Counted from the stretch's first letter, positions 51,460-63,742 are shown. The stretch: DNA of 64,000 nucleotides from Leptospira saintgironsiae (GCF_002811765.1 NZ_NPDR01000001.1:310001-374000); one strand, 5' to 3'. Made by a program: numbers and translations. Notes: generated by a model from the letters alone, not told the origin.

Positions 51460-52373
51460 GAGCTTGTCCCAAAAGGTCCAGGCCCCTGAAGCCCGCGTTG
51501 CGGACTATAAACTCCGTGAGACATTTCCCAGGTTTTCATAGCTAATAGAAAGGACTTAGGGGAATGAGTTCTGATCATCCGAACTCCTTTGGACCAAAGA
51601 TATGTTTCCGAGATCGCAGTCGGAACAATTCTATCTTCTACTGGCAAACCGCCTAAAGCATTTCCTAAAAAAGATTTTTTAGTAACCGAAACCATTAGAT
51701 TCGGAAACTCAGAAAGAATTTCAGTGATCTTAGAAAGAATCGCAAAACTTACCTTATAATCAGGGCTTAAAAAAAATCCCATACCAGGATCTAAGATCAA
51801 ACGATCTGCTAATCCTAAACTTTCAAAAGTTTTTGTTCTTTCTCTAAAAAACTCTAATGCAAGAGGCACAACATTTTCTGGTTTCAGATCTGAAAACTCA
51901 GAAGCCTTGATAGAATGATCCTGAGAAAACATCGCCACAAACTTTGTAGACTTATTGTTTGCAACTTTTAGCAAATCCAAACTTTCAGGATCTACAAAAC
52001 CTCTGATATTATTGATATAATCTACATCTGCTTCTAATGCCTTTCGTATGACGTAGGGACGGAATGTATCAATGGAGATTGCAACCTTTTCCTTTTTGAG
52101 CTCGGAAATAATCTCCTTCATTCGGTCCCACTCAATATCTTCTGAAATGGGCTCCGCTTTTATATTGGAAGATTGAGCCCCGATATCTATGACGTCAGCG
52201 CCTTCTTCTATTAGGGATTTTGCCTTAGCTAAGGCCAGGTCCTCGCGGAGGTATTTTCCCCCATCCGAAAAAGAGTCACTAGTTATGTTCAAAACCCCGA
52301 ATAGGATCGGTTTTGGAGGGAAAATTTCTTCCTGGTTTCGATTCGGCAGGTCGGATTCCATCTTAGTTTCCAT
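51447..52373 (-). CDS. folP: Dihydropteroate synthase
   Basis: A 308-residue TIM barrel. FGVLNITSDSFSDGGKYL and DIGAQSSN match DHPS motifs LNVTPDSFSDGG and DIGGESTRPG with some change; LILDPGMGFF fits the pterin-binding DPGIGF. The last motif, usually RVHDV, is IRTHSP here. Folate synthesis role is likely. The start could be ATG 52373 or 52361; a longer TTG-type start would overlap the divergent gene at 52413. Its 3' end overlaps the TPR lipoprotein gene by 13 bases. Confidence 0.8.
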   Translation of the reverse strand: METKMESDLPNRNQEEIFPPKPILFGVLNITSDSFSDGGKYLREDLALAKAKSLIEEGADVIDIGAQSSNIKAEPISEDIEWDRMKEIISELKKEKVAISIDTFRPYVIRKALEADVDYINNIRGFVDPESLDLLKVANNKSTKFVAMFSQDHSIKASEFSDLKPENVVPLALEFFRERTKTFESLGLADRLILDPGMGFFLSPDYKVSFAILSKITEILSEFPNLMVSVTKKSFLGNALGGLPVEDRIVPTAISETYLWSKGVRMIRTHSPKSFLLAMKTWEMSHGVYSPQRGLQGPGPFGTSSYRP

Positions 52374-52412
52374 CTTGATACTTGGGGTCTTTGTTCCGAT
52401 ACTAATTACAAG

Positions 52413-54491
52413 ATGTTTTTTTACAATCAAGGAAAAGGACTCGTTCTAAAACGAAATCACTTTCTTAGCTCCGTCCTTGCCGGAACTCTTCTATTTTTTT
52501 TATTTTCCTGGGATGGATCCGCACAACCTGTCCCTACACTTTTGGAAAGAAATTTTGGATCTCCTTTAAATACACAAAACGTAGAATACAATCCTATCAT
52601 CAGTCCTGACGGAAGATATTTGATCTTTCAATCCAATCGTCCTGGCGGAGAAGGGGAGATGGATATCTGGCTCTCCGAGAACGCTAACTACAAAAAAAGA
52701 GATGGGGAAGCAGATTGGAAGAAACCGGTCAACCTGAACCAAGACATATGGGAACAAAATAAAAAGGAACTTCCTTCCGGAGAAAAAAAATCCAAACTAT
52801 TCAATACTGATAAGTACGAAGGTGGGATTTCTATTCGATTCGATGAATTTGGAAACCCTGAGGAAATTTTTCTAACTTCTGTCCGAAATGTAAAAGCGGA
52901 TAGAGAAGGTTTTGACGCATTAGATATTTATTATACTAAAAGAGACGAAAAAACAAGACGTTGGAGTGACTTGATCGGTATCTCTGAGATCAATTCCAAT
53001 TTTAACGAAAAGATGCCTTCTATTTCTCCGGATGGAAAATTTCTGATCTTTTCTTCTGATCGTCCAGGTGGATATGGAGAATATGATCTTTGGGTAAGTT
53101 ACAGAACTGTTCCTACAGGTGTTTGGTCCAGTCCGATTAATCTTGGATCTGAGATCAATTCCAAGGCCAGTGAAATTCTTCCTTATGTTCATCCGGATGG
53201 AGAACAATTATACTTCTCTTCTAACAGAGAGAATGATCGCAAAAAGTTTTCATTATATCGCAGCTTCTTAAATCTTCCAGGAAACTCAGACATAGAAGAT
53301 GCGGAAGATAAACTTACAGTTTCTAAAACAAATCTTCCTCATCCAGTTCCAGAAACAGGAAGTTTGGAAAAGCTACCTCATCCATTCAATTTAGATGCTT
53401 CCGAAGGAATAGACTCAGAAGGGATTTCTTTCGATCATGAAGGTCTTTGGGCTTATATTTCTTCCAACCGAAATGGAGGACAGGGCCAGTATGATATTTA
53501 TAGATACCAGGTCCCTGAAAATCTGAGGAACTCCTACGATGTATCCTTCCAAGGAATAGTCTTAGATGGCTCCGAGGCCACAATGATTGGTTTGGATGCA
53601 ACGATCAAAATTTCGGATAGTGTAGGCTCTTCTCGCACAATTACCTCCAAAAGAATAGGTGGAGATCTTTCTAAAGGAAACCCGACTAACTTTAAAACTG
53701 TCTTGAAAACGGGAAGATTATATAAGGTAGAAATTTCTTCTCCAGGATTTTATCCCACTGAGGACAAGCTCGACTTACGTGGAAACGTAGAAAGAAATAA
53801 GAAAGTTTATAAAACTTATGTACTTCTTCCTATCAAAGATGAAGAAAAAGGTAAGATCGTTAACACAGGCGATGGAGATAAAGGTAAGGGACTTAATGTG
53901 GTAGTTGTAGATGCTACTACTAAAGAGCCAATTGCTGGAGCGACCGCTACAGTTTTTACTCCTAAGAATAGACAGGGAGAAATCTTAAAATACAACAGTT
54001 TGTCAAAAAATTTCCATATCGAGTTGATCCCCGACACTGATTTTGAAATCTTTGCAAAGGCTGAGAAATATATTTCCGAAAGTGTTAATATCTTGAAGAA
54101 AGATATTAAACCCGGCTCTACAATTTCTATCGCTTTAAGGAAAGATTCGGAAGTCCCAGTTGTTTTAGGTACTAAACTCTATTTTGAATTCAATAAGACC
54201 GAAGTAACTGACGCACATCGTAAACAACTCGATCTGATTGTGGACTATCTCAAGAAGAATCCGTCCGATAAAATAGAGATTGGGGGCCATACAGATAATA
54301 TAGCCTCCAAAGAATATAATACTCGCTTAAGCGGGAACAGAGCGCGGAAAGTTTTTGACTACGTTCGTAGCAAAGGGATCCAAGCTTCTAGGTTAAAAAC
54401 CAGAGCTTATTGGTATTCCAGACCTGACGAAGACAACTCTACCGAAGACGGAAGAGCTAAAAACAGGAGGGTCGACTTCCGCAAGCTATAA
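52413..54491 (+). CDS. OmpA-family protein with PD40 beta-propeller repeats
   Basis: A 692-residue envelope protein. Signal at about residues 16-38. Several WD40-like/PD40 repeats follow (about 55-380; ISPDGRYLIFQSNRPGGEGE and SISPDGKFLIFSSDRPGGYGE), then two carboxypeptidase-regulatory-like beta domains (about 385-580), and a C-terminal OmpA domain (about 588-692: FEFNKTEVTDAHRKQL, GGHTDN, NRRVDF) binding peptidoglycan. The layout matches OmpA/PD40 proteins such as the Bacteroidetes PorE type. It heads a run with a PilZ-like gene, hisS and PAP2. Confidence 0.87.
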   Translation: MFFYNQGKGLVLKRNHFLSSVLAGTLLFFLFSWDGSAQPVPTLLERNFGSPLNTQNVEYNPIISPDGRYLIFQSNRPGGEGEMDIWLSENANYKKRDGEADWKKPVNLNQDIWEQNKKELPSGEKKSKLFNTDKYEGGISIRFDEFGNPEEIFLTSVRNVKADREGFDALDIYYTKRDEKTRRWSDLIGISEINSNFNEKMPSISPDGKFLIFSSDRPGGYGEYDLWVSYRTVPTGVWSSPINLGSEINSKASEILPYVHPDGEQLYFSSNRENDRKKFSLYRSFLNLPGNSDIEDAEDKLTVSKTNLPHPVPETGSLEKLPHPFNLDASEGIDSEGISFDHEGLWAYISSNRNGGQGQYDIYRYQVPENLRNSYDVSFQGIVLDGSEATMIGLDATIKISDSVGSSRTITSKRIGGDLSKGNPTNFKTVLKTGRLYKVEISSPGFYPTEDKLDLRGNVERNKKVYKTYVLLPIKDEEKGKIVNTGDGDKGKGLNVVVVDATTKEPIAGATATVFTPKNRQGEILKYNSLSKNFHIELIPDTDFEIFAKAEKYISESVNILKKDIKPGSTISIALRKDSEVPVVLGTKLYFEFNKTEVTDAHRKQLDLIVDYLKKNPSDKIEIGGHTDNIASKEYNTRLSGNRARKVFDYVRSKGIQASRLKTRAYWYSRPDEDNSTEDGRAKNRRVDFRKL

Positions 54492-54501
54492 AGGAGAGCA
54501 G

Positions 54502-55656
54502 ATGGAAGTCGAGTACCGATCTTACCTACAATCACCAAGAATATGGGATACTATCAAGGATCCTCAAAAAGTAGGTTATATTCTGAAAGAGTACGTACAT
54601 AACAACGGACTCTTTCTGAAAGAAAATCCTCTAAAACAAGAATTACAAATCTTACAAACTACTCCTGAAGGGAAAATTTTTCTTAGGATCGATCCGGAAT
54701 CTATAAGCGAAGAAGGTGAGATCACAGTTTACAAAACCTTAAGTAAACATATGGAAATCGGCTTTAGAGTGGATTCAGTAAATCATGAAGATGGAGTAGT
54801 GATTTGTTCTCCTGAATACGTAAGGATCGCAAAAGACGGCCGCATTCTTCCAAGAATAGAAGGCTTACAAGGCAAAGTAGTAGCACATAGATTTCATATG
54901 CTTAAGAAAGAACAGGATTCAACTAAAGTCCTGGGAACTTCCGGCCAAATCTTACTTACAGACTTGCACAAGAATATATTATCAGAGTTCCCTTATTCCC
55001 GATTAGTATTTCCCACAGGAAAAGAACTTAGCTTCGAACAAGACTTAGCCAAACGTACAGGTAAAACCATCTTTGTAAAAGATGCGATCAATATGGATCC
55101 ACTTTCGCAAGAAGAAGCAGGTGATTTCAATATTCTAGATCTAAAACAAGAATTAGAAGAAGAGATGATCCTGGAAGACAGAACCAAAGTTTATCGTTCA
55201 GGGAAAATCCAATCCTTTGCAATCTATCCTATCTATTACAAAGACCCTTCCGGCTCAAAGCTCGTTGCTTTAGGTTATGCGGAGACTAAGGATAGAATTT
55301 TAGATCCTGCTATTCTGAAAAAATACGCAGAGTTGGAAGATGTGTTTAATGAAAGGATAGAAGACTCCAATACTCTGGATGTTGATATCCGTCAAAACGT
55401 GATCAACGCTTCTGAAGGAGGAATTCTTTTAGAAGTAACCGAATCCCAGCTAGTCGAATCTTTTCTGCATAAACCTTTCTTTACTGCGGATATAACTTTC
55501 AAGATGCAAGCTCCATTGAGATTCGCATTTAAAATCCGACATATTTCTCAGATCGGGGAAATTTACCTGGTAGGTGCAGAAATAGTTGGCTCCAACGATG
55601 CCAAGACGAATATGACTCTATTAAAGAAGAATTTAAGCTTCATTAAGAGCGTCTAA
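54502..55656 (+). CDS. PilZ-like/DUF1577-type protein
   Basis: A 384-residue cytosolic protein of the Leptospira DUF1577 sort, by pattern memory. The N-terminal half (about 1-150) is a beta-rich domain with YVRIAKDGR. The C-terminal region (about 280-384: [13 protein letters not shown] and [19 protein letters not shown]) resembles a PilZ fold, but the RxxxR motif of c-di-GMP binding is not obvious. It lies 10 bases after the OmpA gene and 5 bases before hisS. Confidence 0.7.
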   Translation: MEVEYRSYLQSPRIWDTIKDPQKVGYILKEYVHNNGLFLKENPLKQELQILQTTPEGKIFLRIDPESISEEGEITVYKTLSKHMEIGFRVDSVNHEDGVVICSPEYVRIAKDGRILPRIEGLQGKVVAHRFHMLKKEQDSTKVLGTSGQILLTDLHKNILSEFPYSRLVFPTGKELSFEQDLAKRTGKTIFVKDAINMDPLSQEEAGDFNILDLKQELEEEMILEDRTKVYRSGKIQSFAIYPIYYKDPSGSKLVALGYAETKDRILDPAILKKYAELEDVFNERIEDSNTLDVDIRQNVINASEGGILLEVTESQLVESFLHKPFFTADITFKMQAPLRFAFKIRHISQIGEIYLVGAEIVGSNDAKTNMTLLKKNLSFIKSV

Positions 55657-55661
55657 GAGAT

Positions 55662-56976
<1,315 letters not shown>

Positions 56977-56984
<8 letters not shown>

Positions 56985-57549
56985 GAACACATTGGAAAAA
57001 TTATCCGCTTTCGAAAGAATCGATTATGCGATCGCGATGTTTATTCGCGAAAAAATTCATACGCCTCTTCTAAACCGAACTCTCTCCAGGATCAACCGTG
57101 GAGAGATAATGTTAGTTCTTATTCTTCCTTATCTTGCATATGCTGCATGGCAAGGAAGCCTTCCGTATCCTTGGTGGATTGTAATTCCTTATGCAGGGCT
57201 TGTTGCCTATGCAAATGATCGTTTTGTTTTAGTATTAAAAAAGTTAATCGCTCGTAAGAGACCGTTAGTGACTGTAGCGGGAAAAGTAGATCAAAACCCG
57301 GACATGAAACATTCATTTCCTTCTGCTCATGCATCTAACTCGATGACAGCAGCATTGATCTTAGTGTTCTTGTTCAGTTTTCCGGAATGGTTTTTGGTGC
57401 TAAGTCTTTTGGCAGGGATCGGTAGATTATTATCTCTGCATCATTTTCCCTCCGATGTGCTCGGAGGGTGGTTGATAGGAACCTGTTTCGGGACCTTAGG
57501 CCTTTTTCTTGGCCGTTGGCTTCTTCCCTTCTTGTTTGGAACCACCTAA
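56977..57549 (+). CDS. PAP2 family membrane phosphatase
   Basis: A 190-residue protein with about five hydrophobic segments and the PAP2 triad: [16 protein letters not shown] (PSGH-type), and [14 protein letters not shown]. It would dephosphorylate a lipid phosphate such as undecaprenyl pyrophosphate or phosphatidic acid, acting at the periplasmic face. Start is TTG; TTG 56992 is an alternative. Its last 54 bases overlap the convergent transhydrogenase gene. Confidence 0.87.
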
Positions 57550-58665
57550 GGCATCCAAAGTAAGTTTGTGACGGATCTCTCCTTCGTGAGTGATCGTCGT
57601 AGAAGCGATAACTTCGTCATTCAAGTCAAAGTTAACCTTCTTCTCTTTAACTAGTAGTTTCAGATAATTTAAAACGTTCTTAGCGAACATTCTAGAAGCA
57701 TCTGAAGGAAGAGAACCTGCCAGGTTTTGGTGACCAACTACGGAAACTCCGTTTTTAGTTAATACAACCTTACCATGTTGAGTGTACTCACAGTTTCCTC
57801 CGTTTGGAGAAGCAAGGTCCACTACTACGGATCCAGCTTTCATTTTATCTACGATCTTTTTAGTGATAATGATAGGAGCTTTTCTTCCTGGGATCAAAGC
57901 TGTAGTAATGATCACGTCCGCTTTAGCTGCGAATTTTTCGATCGCTTCTTGCTGGCGTTTTTTATACTCTTCAGTTTGTTCTACAGCGTAACCGCCCGCT
58001 GCTGCGGAGTGAGTTGCACCTTCGACTTCAACGAATTTAGCGCCAAGAGATTGAACTTGCTCTTTTACTTCAGGGCGTGTATCAAATACGTCTACTACTG
58101 CACCTAATCTTCTGGAACTTGCAATTGCTTGTAAACCTGCAACACCAGCACCAATAATAAGTACAGAAGCTGGAGTTATTGTTCCTGCTGCGGTAGTTAA
58201 CATTGGGAAAAATCTGGTTAAATGAGTGGAAGCAATAAGAACAGCTTTGTATCCAGCAACAGTTGCTTGGGATGAAAGAACGTCCATAGACTGAGCACGA
58301 GTGATACGAGCGATCGCATCTAAACTCAATACTGTAACTTTCCCCGCGGCAAGCTTTTTGATTACCTGAGGATTAACTGCAGGTTGGAACATTCCTAAAT
58401 AGAAAGCTCCCTTTTTAATCTTAGATAAGCTAGCTCCATCCGCTAAGTGAATGCTCACTACTATGTCGGATTTTTTCAGAACGTCCGCGCGAGATTGAAT
58501 CGTCGCCCCGGCTTTTTTATAATCTTCGTCAGAGAAAAAAGATCCTTCTCCAGCGCCTTTCTCGATGATAACAGAAGCACCGATTTTTTTAAAGGCATCA
58601 ACTACGTCTGGCGTTACCGCTACTCTAGTTTCTTCCTTAGCTTCTTTTAAAACTCCGATATTCAT
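57496..58665 (-). CDS. pntAA: NAD(P) transhydrogenase subunit alpha (PntAA-like)
   Basis: A 389-residue protein of the alanine dehydrogenase/PntA N-terminal fold. MNIGVLKEAKEETRVAVTPDVV and the NAD-binding VLIIGAGVAGLQAIASSRRLGAVVDVFD (about 168-195) are diagnostic, as is the mobile-loop block with SLDAIARITRAQSMDVLSSQATVAGY. It would carry the hydride-transfer domain I. A lysine-rich tail ends the protein. PntAB and PntB membrane partners are not found in this window, so their genes must be elsewhere or the protein works alone. The 3' end overlaps PAP2 by 54 bases. Confidence 0.9.
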   Translation of the reverse strand: MNIGVLKEAKEETRVAVTPDVVDAFKKIGASVIIEKGAGEGSFFSDEDYKKAGATIQSRADVLKKSDIVVSIHLADGASLSKIKKGAFYLGMFQPAVNPQVIKKLAAGKVTVLSLDAIARITRAQSMDVLSSQATVAGYKAVLIASTHLTRFFPMLTTAAGTITPASVLIIGAGVAGLQAIASSRRLGAVVDVFDTRPEVKEQVQSLGAKFVEVEGATHSAAAGGYAVEQTEEYKKRQQEAIEKFAAKADVIITTALIPGRKAPIIITKKIVDKMKAGSVVVDLASPNGGNCEYTQHGKVVLTKNGVSVVGHQNLAGSLPSDASRMFAKNVLNYLKLLVKEKKVNFDLNDEVIASTTITHEGEIRHKLTLDALGGSKQEGKKPTAKKKA

Positions 58666-58743
58666 ACAGCCTACTCGAAACTCAATTTTTCGGTTAAATT
58701 CCCTTATAGGGGAAAAGTAGGTCCAGATTTTCTCGGCGAACGA

Positions 58744-59682
58744 TTAATCCAAGTGATTTTTGAAATAATCGACCGTTTTCCTGATTCCTTCTAATAAAGG
58801 AACCTTAGGTTCATAACCCAGTTTTTGTCTAGCTAAAGTCAGATCTGGCTTTCTGCGGGCAGGATCGTCTTGAGGAAGAGTTTTATAAATGATCTTGGAA
58901 GAAGAGCCGGTCTCTTTTAAAACTAACTCTGCTAATTCTTTGACAGTAAACTCTCCGTCATTCCCCAAGTTCACAGGTCCATTGAAGTCCTGAGTGTTCA
59001 TCATTCTAATGATACCATCTACAAGATCATCCACATAACAGAAGGATCTAGTTTGAGAACCATCTCCATAAACTGTGATATCTTTTCCTGCAAGTGCTTG
59101 GACCACAAAATTACTTACAACTCTTCCATCGTCAGGAAGCATACGAGGTCCGTACGTATTGAAGATACGAATGACTCTTATGTCCACTTTATGATTTCTG
59201 TGATAATCGAAACAAAGAGTTTCAGCGACCCTCTTTCCTTCATCGTAACAACTTCTGATTCCGATTGGATTTACATTTCCCCAATAAGTTTCTTTTTGAG
59301 GATGTTCGATCGGGTTTCCATAAACTTCGCTAGTAGAAGCTTGTAAGATCCTTGCTTTTACTCTTTTAGCAAGTCCCAACATATTCGTAGTTCCGAGAAC
59401 ATTGGTCTTAATAGTTTTGATTGCATTTGATTGATAATGAATTGGGCTCGCAGGACAAGCGAAGTTATAGATTTGATCTACTTCGAGTCGGATCGGCTCA
59501 GTGATATCATGACGTATTAGTTCGAAGCGAGGATTGGAGAGAAGTTTTTCAACATTCTTCTTTCTTCCGGTGTGAAAGTTATCCACGCAGATAACTTCGT
59601 TACCTTCTTGTATCAATCTTTCGCATAAATGAGATCCGATAAATCCGGCTCCGCCGGTCACTAGCACTCTATTAGCCATCAA
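58744..59682 (-). CDS. UDP-glucuronate decarboxylase-type SDR epimerase
   Basis: A 312-residue NAD-dependent short-chain sugar epimerase/decarboxylase. [10 protein letters not shown] is the Rossmann motif, and the active-site tyrosine and lysine are in CYDEGKR. The SPIHYQ and [19 protein letters not shown] blocks match UXS/UDP-xylose synthase-type members closely. It would make UDP-xylose (or a related 4-keto pentose) for surface sugars. The start ATG at 59682 overlaps the M50-type peptidase gene by 11 bases. Confidence 0.88.
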   Translation of the reverse strand: MMANRVLVTGGAGFIGSHLCERLIQEGNEVICVDNFHTGRKKNVEKLLSNPRFELIRHDITEPIRLEVDQIYNFACPASPIHYQSNAIKTIKTNVLGTTNMLGLAKRVKARILQASTSEVYGNPIEHPQKETYWGNVNPIGIRSCYDEGKRVAETLCFDYHRNHKVDIRVIRIFNTYGPRMLPDDGRVVSNFVVQALAGKDITVYGDGSQTRSFCYVDDLVDGIIRMMNTQDFNGPVNLGNDGEFTVKELAELVLKETGSSSKIIYKTLPQDDPARRKPDLTLARQKLGYEPKVPLLEGIRKTVDYFKNHLD

Positions 59683-60544
59683 TTCTCTCTATATCCATAA
59701 ATTCCGGTGGAAGAGGTTTACCGTTCAGATCCAAACCTCTGCTCAAAAACCATTCCAATACTTCTGGAGTTACTTCTCCAGGAAAGGGATTGTCTAAACC
59801 TAACACCGGCCCTTCATCAAACCCAGGAGTCTCATCCGGAACCGGACGAGGAGCTACCGCTCGCTTCAATGAAAAGAATATGATGGATACGCTAAAAAAG
59901 GACCAGAGCAGAGCAATCAAATATCCCAGGAATAAAACTGATTTCGGAACAGTTCCACCCGGAGAAGTTCCAGTTGCCCAATATGCTAAAATACCTGCAT
60001 CAGTGTTTTGAACATTTTCAGTAAAATCCAAGAGATCGTATAAACTATACAAACTCACACTTGTCCCTAAAAACACAGTGATCAATCTATCCCAACCAAA
60101 AGGAAGGAACGAAGAGACTAAAAGAAAAATACCCCAAAGCAAACCTGTTCTTTGAGCAAGCCCTCCGGAAGAAGTGTACTTTAAAGTAAGTAATAAAACA
60201 GCCCCTCCCAAAAGTAACAAAGTGGGACGAACCAGACTTCCTTTGAATCCTCTGTTGATCAAAAATCCTCCGACCAAACAAGAACCCAAATAACCTGCGG
60301 AGACTACGAATATAAAAGGACTTTTACCTGATGTAGGAGATGCAACAGTTTGCCCTGCTTCGTCACCGTTCAATTCTATCATTTGAACAGAACCGCCGGA
60401 GATCAAAGTTGCGATCGCATGTCCTGCTTCATGAATAAAAACCACGAAGTCTTTTAGATAAGAAACCCATCCATGATTCCAATAGGAAAGAAGAGTCACT
60501 ATAATCGCGAGTAAGAGTGCAAGCCTTAGGAAACGATTCTCCAT
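59672..60544 (-). CDS. M50B-like membrane peptidase
   Basis: A 290-residue membrane protein with His38-Glu39-Ala40-Gly41-His42 (HEAGH) in the second hydrophobic segment and about seven segments in all. The C-terminal 60 residues are acidic and cytosolic. The pattern fits the M50B-like family (integral membrane zinc peptidases), but a second metal-ligand motif like LDGG or NPDG is not obvious. Overlaps the sugar decarboxylase by 11 bases. Confidence 0.75.
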   Translation of the reverse strand: MENRFLRLALLLAIIVTLLSYWNHGWVSYLKDFVVFIHEAGHAIATLISGGSVQMIELNGDEAGQTVASPTSGKSPFIFVVSAGYLGSCLVGGFLINRGFKGSLVRPTLLLLGGAVLLLTLKYTSSGGLAQRTGLLWGIFLLVSSFLPFGWDRLITVFLGTSVSLYSLYDLLDFTENVQNTDAGILAYWATGTSPGGTVPKSVLFLGYLIALLWSFFSVSIIFFSLKRAVAPRPVPDETPGFDEGPVLGLDNPFPGEVTPEVLEWFLSRGLDLNGKPLPPEFMDIERIDG

Positions 60545-60572
60545 TCTAGAATCAATATCGGCTTTTTGCGAT

Positions 60573-62267
60573 TTAATCTGTTTTAAAATGGCTCAAAATT
60601 CCGCCAAATTTTTGGGAATGTTCCAAAGTATCTTTTACTGAATGTCTAATATTTTCCGAAGTTGCAGCTATGTCTTCTGCTGATTTAGAAATAGCACTCA
60701 TAGAGTCTGAAATTTCACCTGCAGAAAGTTTTTGTTGTTCAGAAGTTCCAGCCATCATTTTTCCTAAAACTAAAACCTGATCAGAACTACTTCGAATTTC
60801 TCCAAGTCGTTTAGATTGTTCTAATAAAAGACTTTTTACTTTGGATGCAGAATTATGAACTTCTTCTATATAGTTTTGAAGATTCTCGAATACATCTACA
60901 GATTGTCCCACTTTCAGAGCACCTTCTTCGACTGAGTTAGATGTACTTTTTACAAGATGAGTAATGTCTTTGATACTCGACTTGGTTTGTTCTGCAAGTT
61001 TTGAGATCTCATCTGCAACTACTGAAAATCCTTTTCCTGCCGCTCCAGCCCTTGCAGATTCTATAGATGCGTTTAGCGCGAGCATATTTGTCCGTTCTGA
61101 AATGCTTGTGATAATGCCTACGATCTTATTGATCTCATTTGAATAAGATCTTATCTGTTCCATGGATTGGATTGCTTCATTAAAGATCTGTTTTGCTTGG
61201 TCTGCTTTATCCGCCACATTCCCAGCTTGTGACTCCAAGTTTTGCATGGATTCGGAAGTTTTTCCCAAGGACATATCTATGGAACCAATGCTATCGTTAA
61301 CATTGGATAAACTTCTGGTTTGTTCGCTAATCGTTAATACAATCTCATCAATTGTTTTAGAAAGTTCATGAGAAGCAGCAGCAGTTTCTTGGACAGCATG
61401 AGCTTGTTTTTGAGAGACTCTTTCGAAAGAACCTACTGATTGGAATAATTCCTCATACAGTTTTAAATTTCTCTCGTAGTTCTCTTTCATTTGTACAAGA
61501 AGTCCCCAAAGACTAATGGTCATACATCTGAAGTTAGAATAAATTCTGTCTGCGTCTTCTATCCCTTCTTTCCTTGGAAATTCTGAGGCAAGATTTCCAT
61601 TCACTACCTTGCCTACGATCTCCAAGGTCTCGGACATTTTCTTTTTCAGTTTATAGATAGTTCTCAAACAAAGAGAAAATCCCAGAACAACTGCAAGAAA
61701 GGTTATGGTAGAAGCGACCGGATCAGTTAAAAATAATTTCAGTCCTAAGTAAGAAGAAGGAATGAATATACATGCGAATGTGAAAGTTACAAGAGCAAGA
61801 TATCCGAATTTTACTCGTATCGAATTTACAAAAGAGAAAAAGGTCCTATACAACCTTGATTCTCCGTTCATTCTTGCAAAAAGTTTTTCTGCCTTCTCTA
61901 TTTGTTGTCTGTTCGTCTTCTTACGAACAGACATATAACCAGTAATCACTCCATTTTCGAGAACAGGAGTAACAGTGGCATCCACCCAATAGTAATCTCC
62001 ATTCTTTGCGCGATTCTTAACGATCGCATTCCAAGGACGACCGGATTGAACTGTGCTCCAAAGATCTTCATAAACCGCAGGAGGTATATCAGGATGACGG
62101 ACAATATTATGAGGTTGTCCTAGCATCTCCTCTTCTGAAAAACCACTTACATCCGCAAAATCTTGGGAAACATAAGTGATCTTTCCTTTTGAATCTGTTC
62201 TGGAAATAATTACCGCCGATTCAGCAAACTGAATTTCTCGACCTGTAACCGGTAGGTTCTTTCTCAT
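60573..62267 (-). CDS. PAS-containing methyl-accepting chemotaxis protein (Aer-like)
   Basis: A 564-residue chemoreceptor. An N-terminal PAS domain (about 10-125; [21 protein letters not shown]) is Aer-like and could bind FAD or another redox cofactor. Two hydrophobic segments (about 152-173 and 183-200) form the membrane anchor, then HAMP-like linker and the MCP signalling coil (about 290-550) with hairpin tip [20 protein letters not shown]. No large periplasmic sensor is present, so it likely senses internal energy or oxygen state. Leads the run to the M50B-like gene. Confidence 0.88.
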   Translation of the reverse strand: MRKNLPVTGREIQFAESAVIISRTDSKGKITYVSQDFADVSGFSEEEMLGQPHNIVRHPDIPPAVYEDLWSTVQSGRPWNAIVKNRAKNGDYYWVDATVTPVLENGVITGYMSVRKKTNRQQIEKAEKLFARMNGESRLYRTFFSFVNSIRVKFGYLALVTFTFACIFIPSSYLGLKLFLTDPVASTITFLAVVLGFSLCLRTIYKLKKKMSETLEIVGKVVNGNLASEFPRKEGIEDADRIYSNFRCMTISLWGLLVQMKENYERNLKLYEELFQSVGSFERVSQKQAHAVQETAAASHELSKTIDEIVLTISEQTRSLSNVNDSIGSIDMSLGKTSESMQNLESQAGNVADKADQAKQIFNEAIQSMEQIRSYSNEINKIVGIITSISERTNMLALNASIESARAGAAGKGFSVVADEISKLAEQTKSSIKDITHLVKSTSNSVEEGALKVGQSVDVFENLQNYIEEVHNSASKVKSLLLEQSKRLGEIRSSSDQVLVLGKMMAGTSEQQKLSAGEISDSMSAISKSAEDIAATSENIRHSVKDTLEHSQKFGGILSHFKTD

Positions 62268-62438
62268 ATTTTCAGTAATTTTATGAAGTCAAGTTTGGTA
62301 TAGCGAATTTAGGAAACTCGCATCTTGATTTTATCAAGTCAGAATTTGAATGAGAAATAATCTGTAAAATATTCTCTTAAACAATAATACTTTCGGTTTA
62401 TTTTATAGAAGATTGTATATTAAAACCGACCGTGTTTC

Positions 62439-63677
62439 CTATTTTATAAAAACGAGATATGCTTGGATACTCCCAGCAATTCCACCAAGAAATGCTCCTA
62501 AGCTAATTAAGATGGCCTCGTCTTCTTTGAAAACAGAATGCAAGAGATGTTCGAATTCTTCAGGAGGTAGTATACTTAAATTTTCAAAGACTAATTTTTC
62601 GATCTCTAATCTTTCTTCGATATAGTCCTTCATTTTGTCTGCTGTTTCAGGCACTAGCTCCAAAATAGAATTCGCAATCTTCTCCTTTAGTTCTTCCAGT
62701 TTTTTAGAACCTAAGATCAAAGAAGCATATGGAATTTTTTTCTTCAATTTCTCATCCATCAGTTCTTTGGATTTGGAAAGAAGTTCTGTAATGATCAGAT
62801 CTCCTCCTTTTCCTTTGAAGATTACGCCGATCAAACTTTCAGGATCTAAAATTTTAGAAGCAACTACGGACGCAAATTCTCTGGAAACATCTATCTGTCT
62901 TTTTAAGAAAAGACCTTGGTACTTGAAAATTAAAAAGTTCTTTGGCCGCAAGGGAGAGAAGATCATAAGGATCGCAAGCCAGTTGGTGATATAACCTACA
63001 AAAATTCCCATGAGCGGCATGGTCCACCATTGGTTCAAATACGCGATGAACAAGACTTGGACACAACCAATCAAAAAACCGAAATAAATCCCAGAACGAA
63101 CTATAAATCTAAATTCGGGGCCTCCACATCTTCTGAAAATTTCGGAGAGAATATTTGCATTTTCTCCCGAAAGAGATTCTTTGATTAAATCACCAATCCC
63201 TAATATACTTTCTAAGTTTTTGCCAAAAGATGTATAGATCTCTTGTATTTTTTTGGGAATGTCTTCTCGAATCTCTTTTTCTAAAATTTGTTTTGCTTCT
63301 TCCGGAACCATCTTCCAGATCACAGGGTTGTCCGCGAAAAATATATCTTTAACAATGGAAGAGGATTTTTCTCCGATCCTATCTCGGATCAGATCTGAAA
63401 TTTGCACCGGATCTATTTTTTTATAAAGATCGTAAGGCCGGATCAATCTCTCCATCATCACATCTGAAATGAGTCCGGCCATTTTTTTAGAATGTCTTGG
63501 AATAATTCCCTGCCAACCTAGAATTCCAAAGCCTCTAAACTTAATAGGATAGAAGATCATCTGAACTGCTATATAGTTTGTGATCCAACCTACAAAGGAA
63601 CAAGTGACCAAAATCGAAATGATCTCGATCGAAGAACCGTGAACAGAATCGAATGATTGCATCGGGCAGAGTTTCAT
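62439..63677 (-). CDS. DUF445 family membrane protein
   Basis: A 412-residue protein with the DUF445 repeats: GWITNYIAVQMIFYP near the N-terminus and VGYITNWLAILMIFSPLRP about 190 residues on, each a transmembrane hairpin, and a long helical domain between. Function unknown; the family is widespread. ATG 63677 is preferred over TTG 63698. No neighbour on the same unit is visible. Confidence 0.85.
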   Translation of the reverse strand: MKLCPMQSFDSVHGSSIEIISILVTCSFVGWITNYIAVQMIFYPIKFRGFGILGWQGIIPRHSKKMAGLISDVMMERLIRPYDLYKKIDPVQISDLIRDRIGEKSSSIVKDIFFADNPVIWKMVPEEAKQILEKEIREDIPKKIQEIYTSFGKNLESILGIGDLIKESLSGENANILSEIFRRCGGPEFRFIVRSGIYFGFLIGCVQVLFIAYLNQWWTMPLMGIFVGYITNWLAILMIFSPLRPKNFLIFKYQGLFLKRQIDVSREFASVVASKILDPESLIGVIFKGKGGDLIITELLSKSKELMDEKLKKKIPYASLILGSKKLEELKEKIANSILELVPETADKMKDYIEERLEIEKLVFENLSILPPEEFEHLLHSVFKEDEAILISLGAFLGGIAGSIQAYLVFIK

Positions 63678-63742
63678 AGGCCCGAAAATTCGATTCAAGA
63701 AAAATTCAATGCTTAATATACTTGTAAAATCGTATCAATCCA

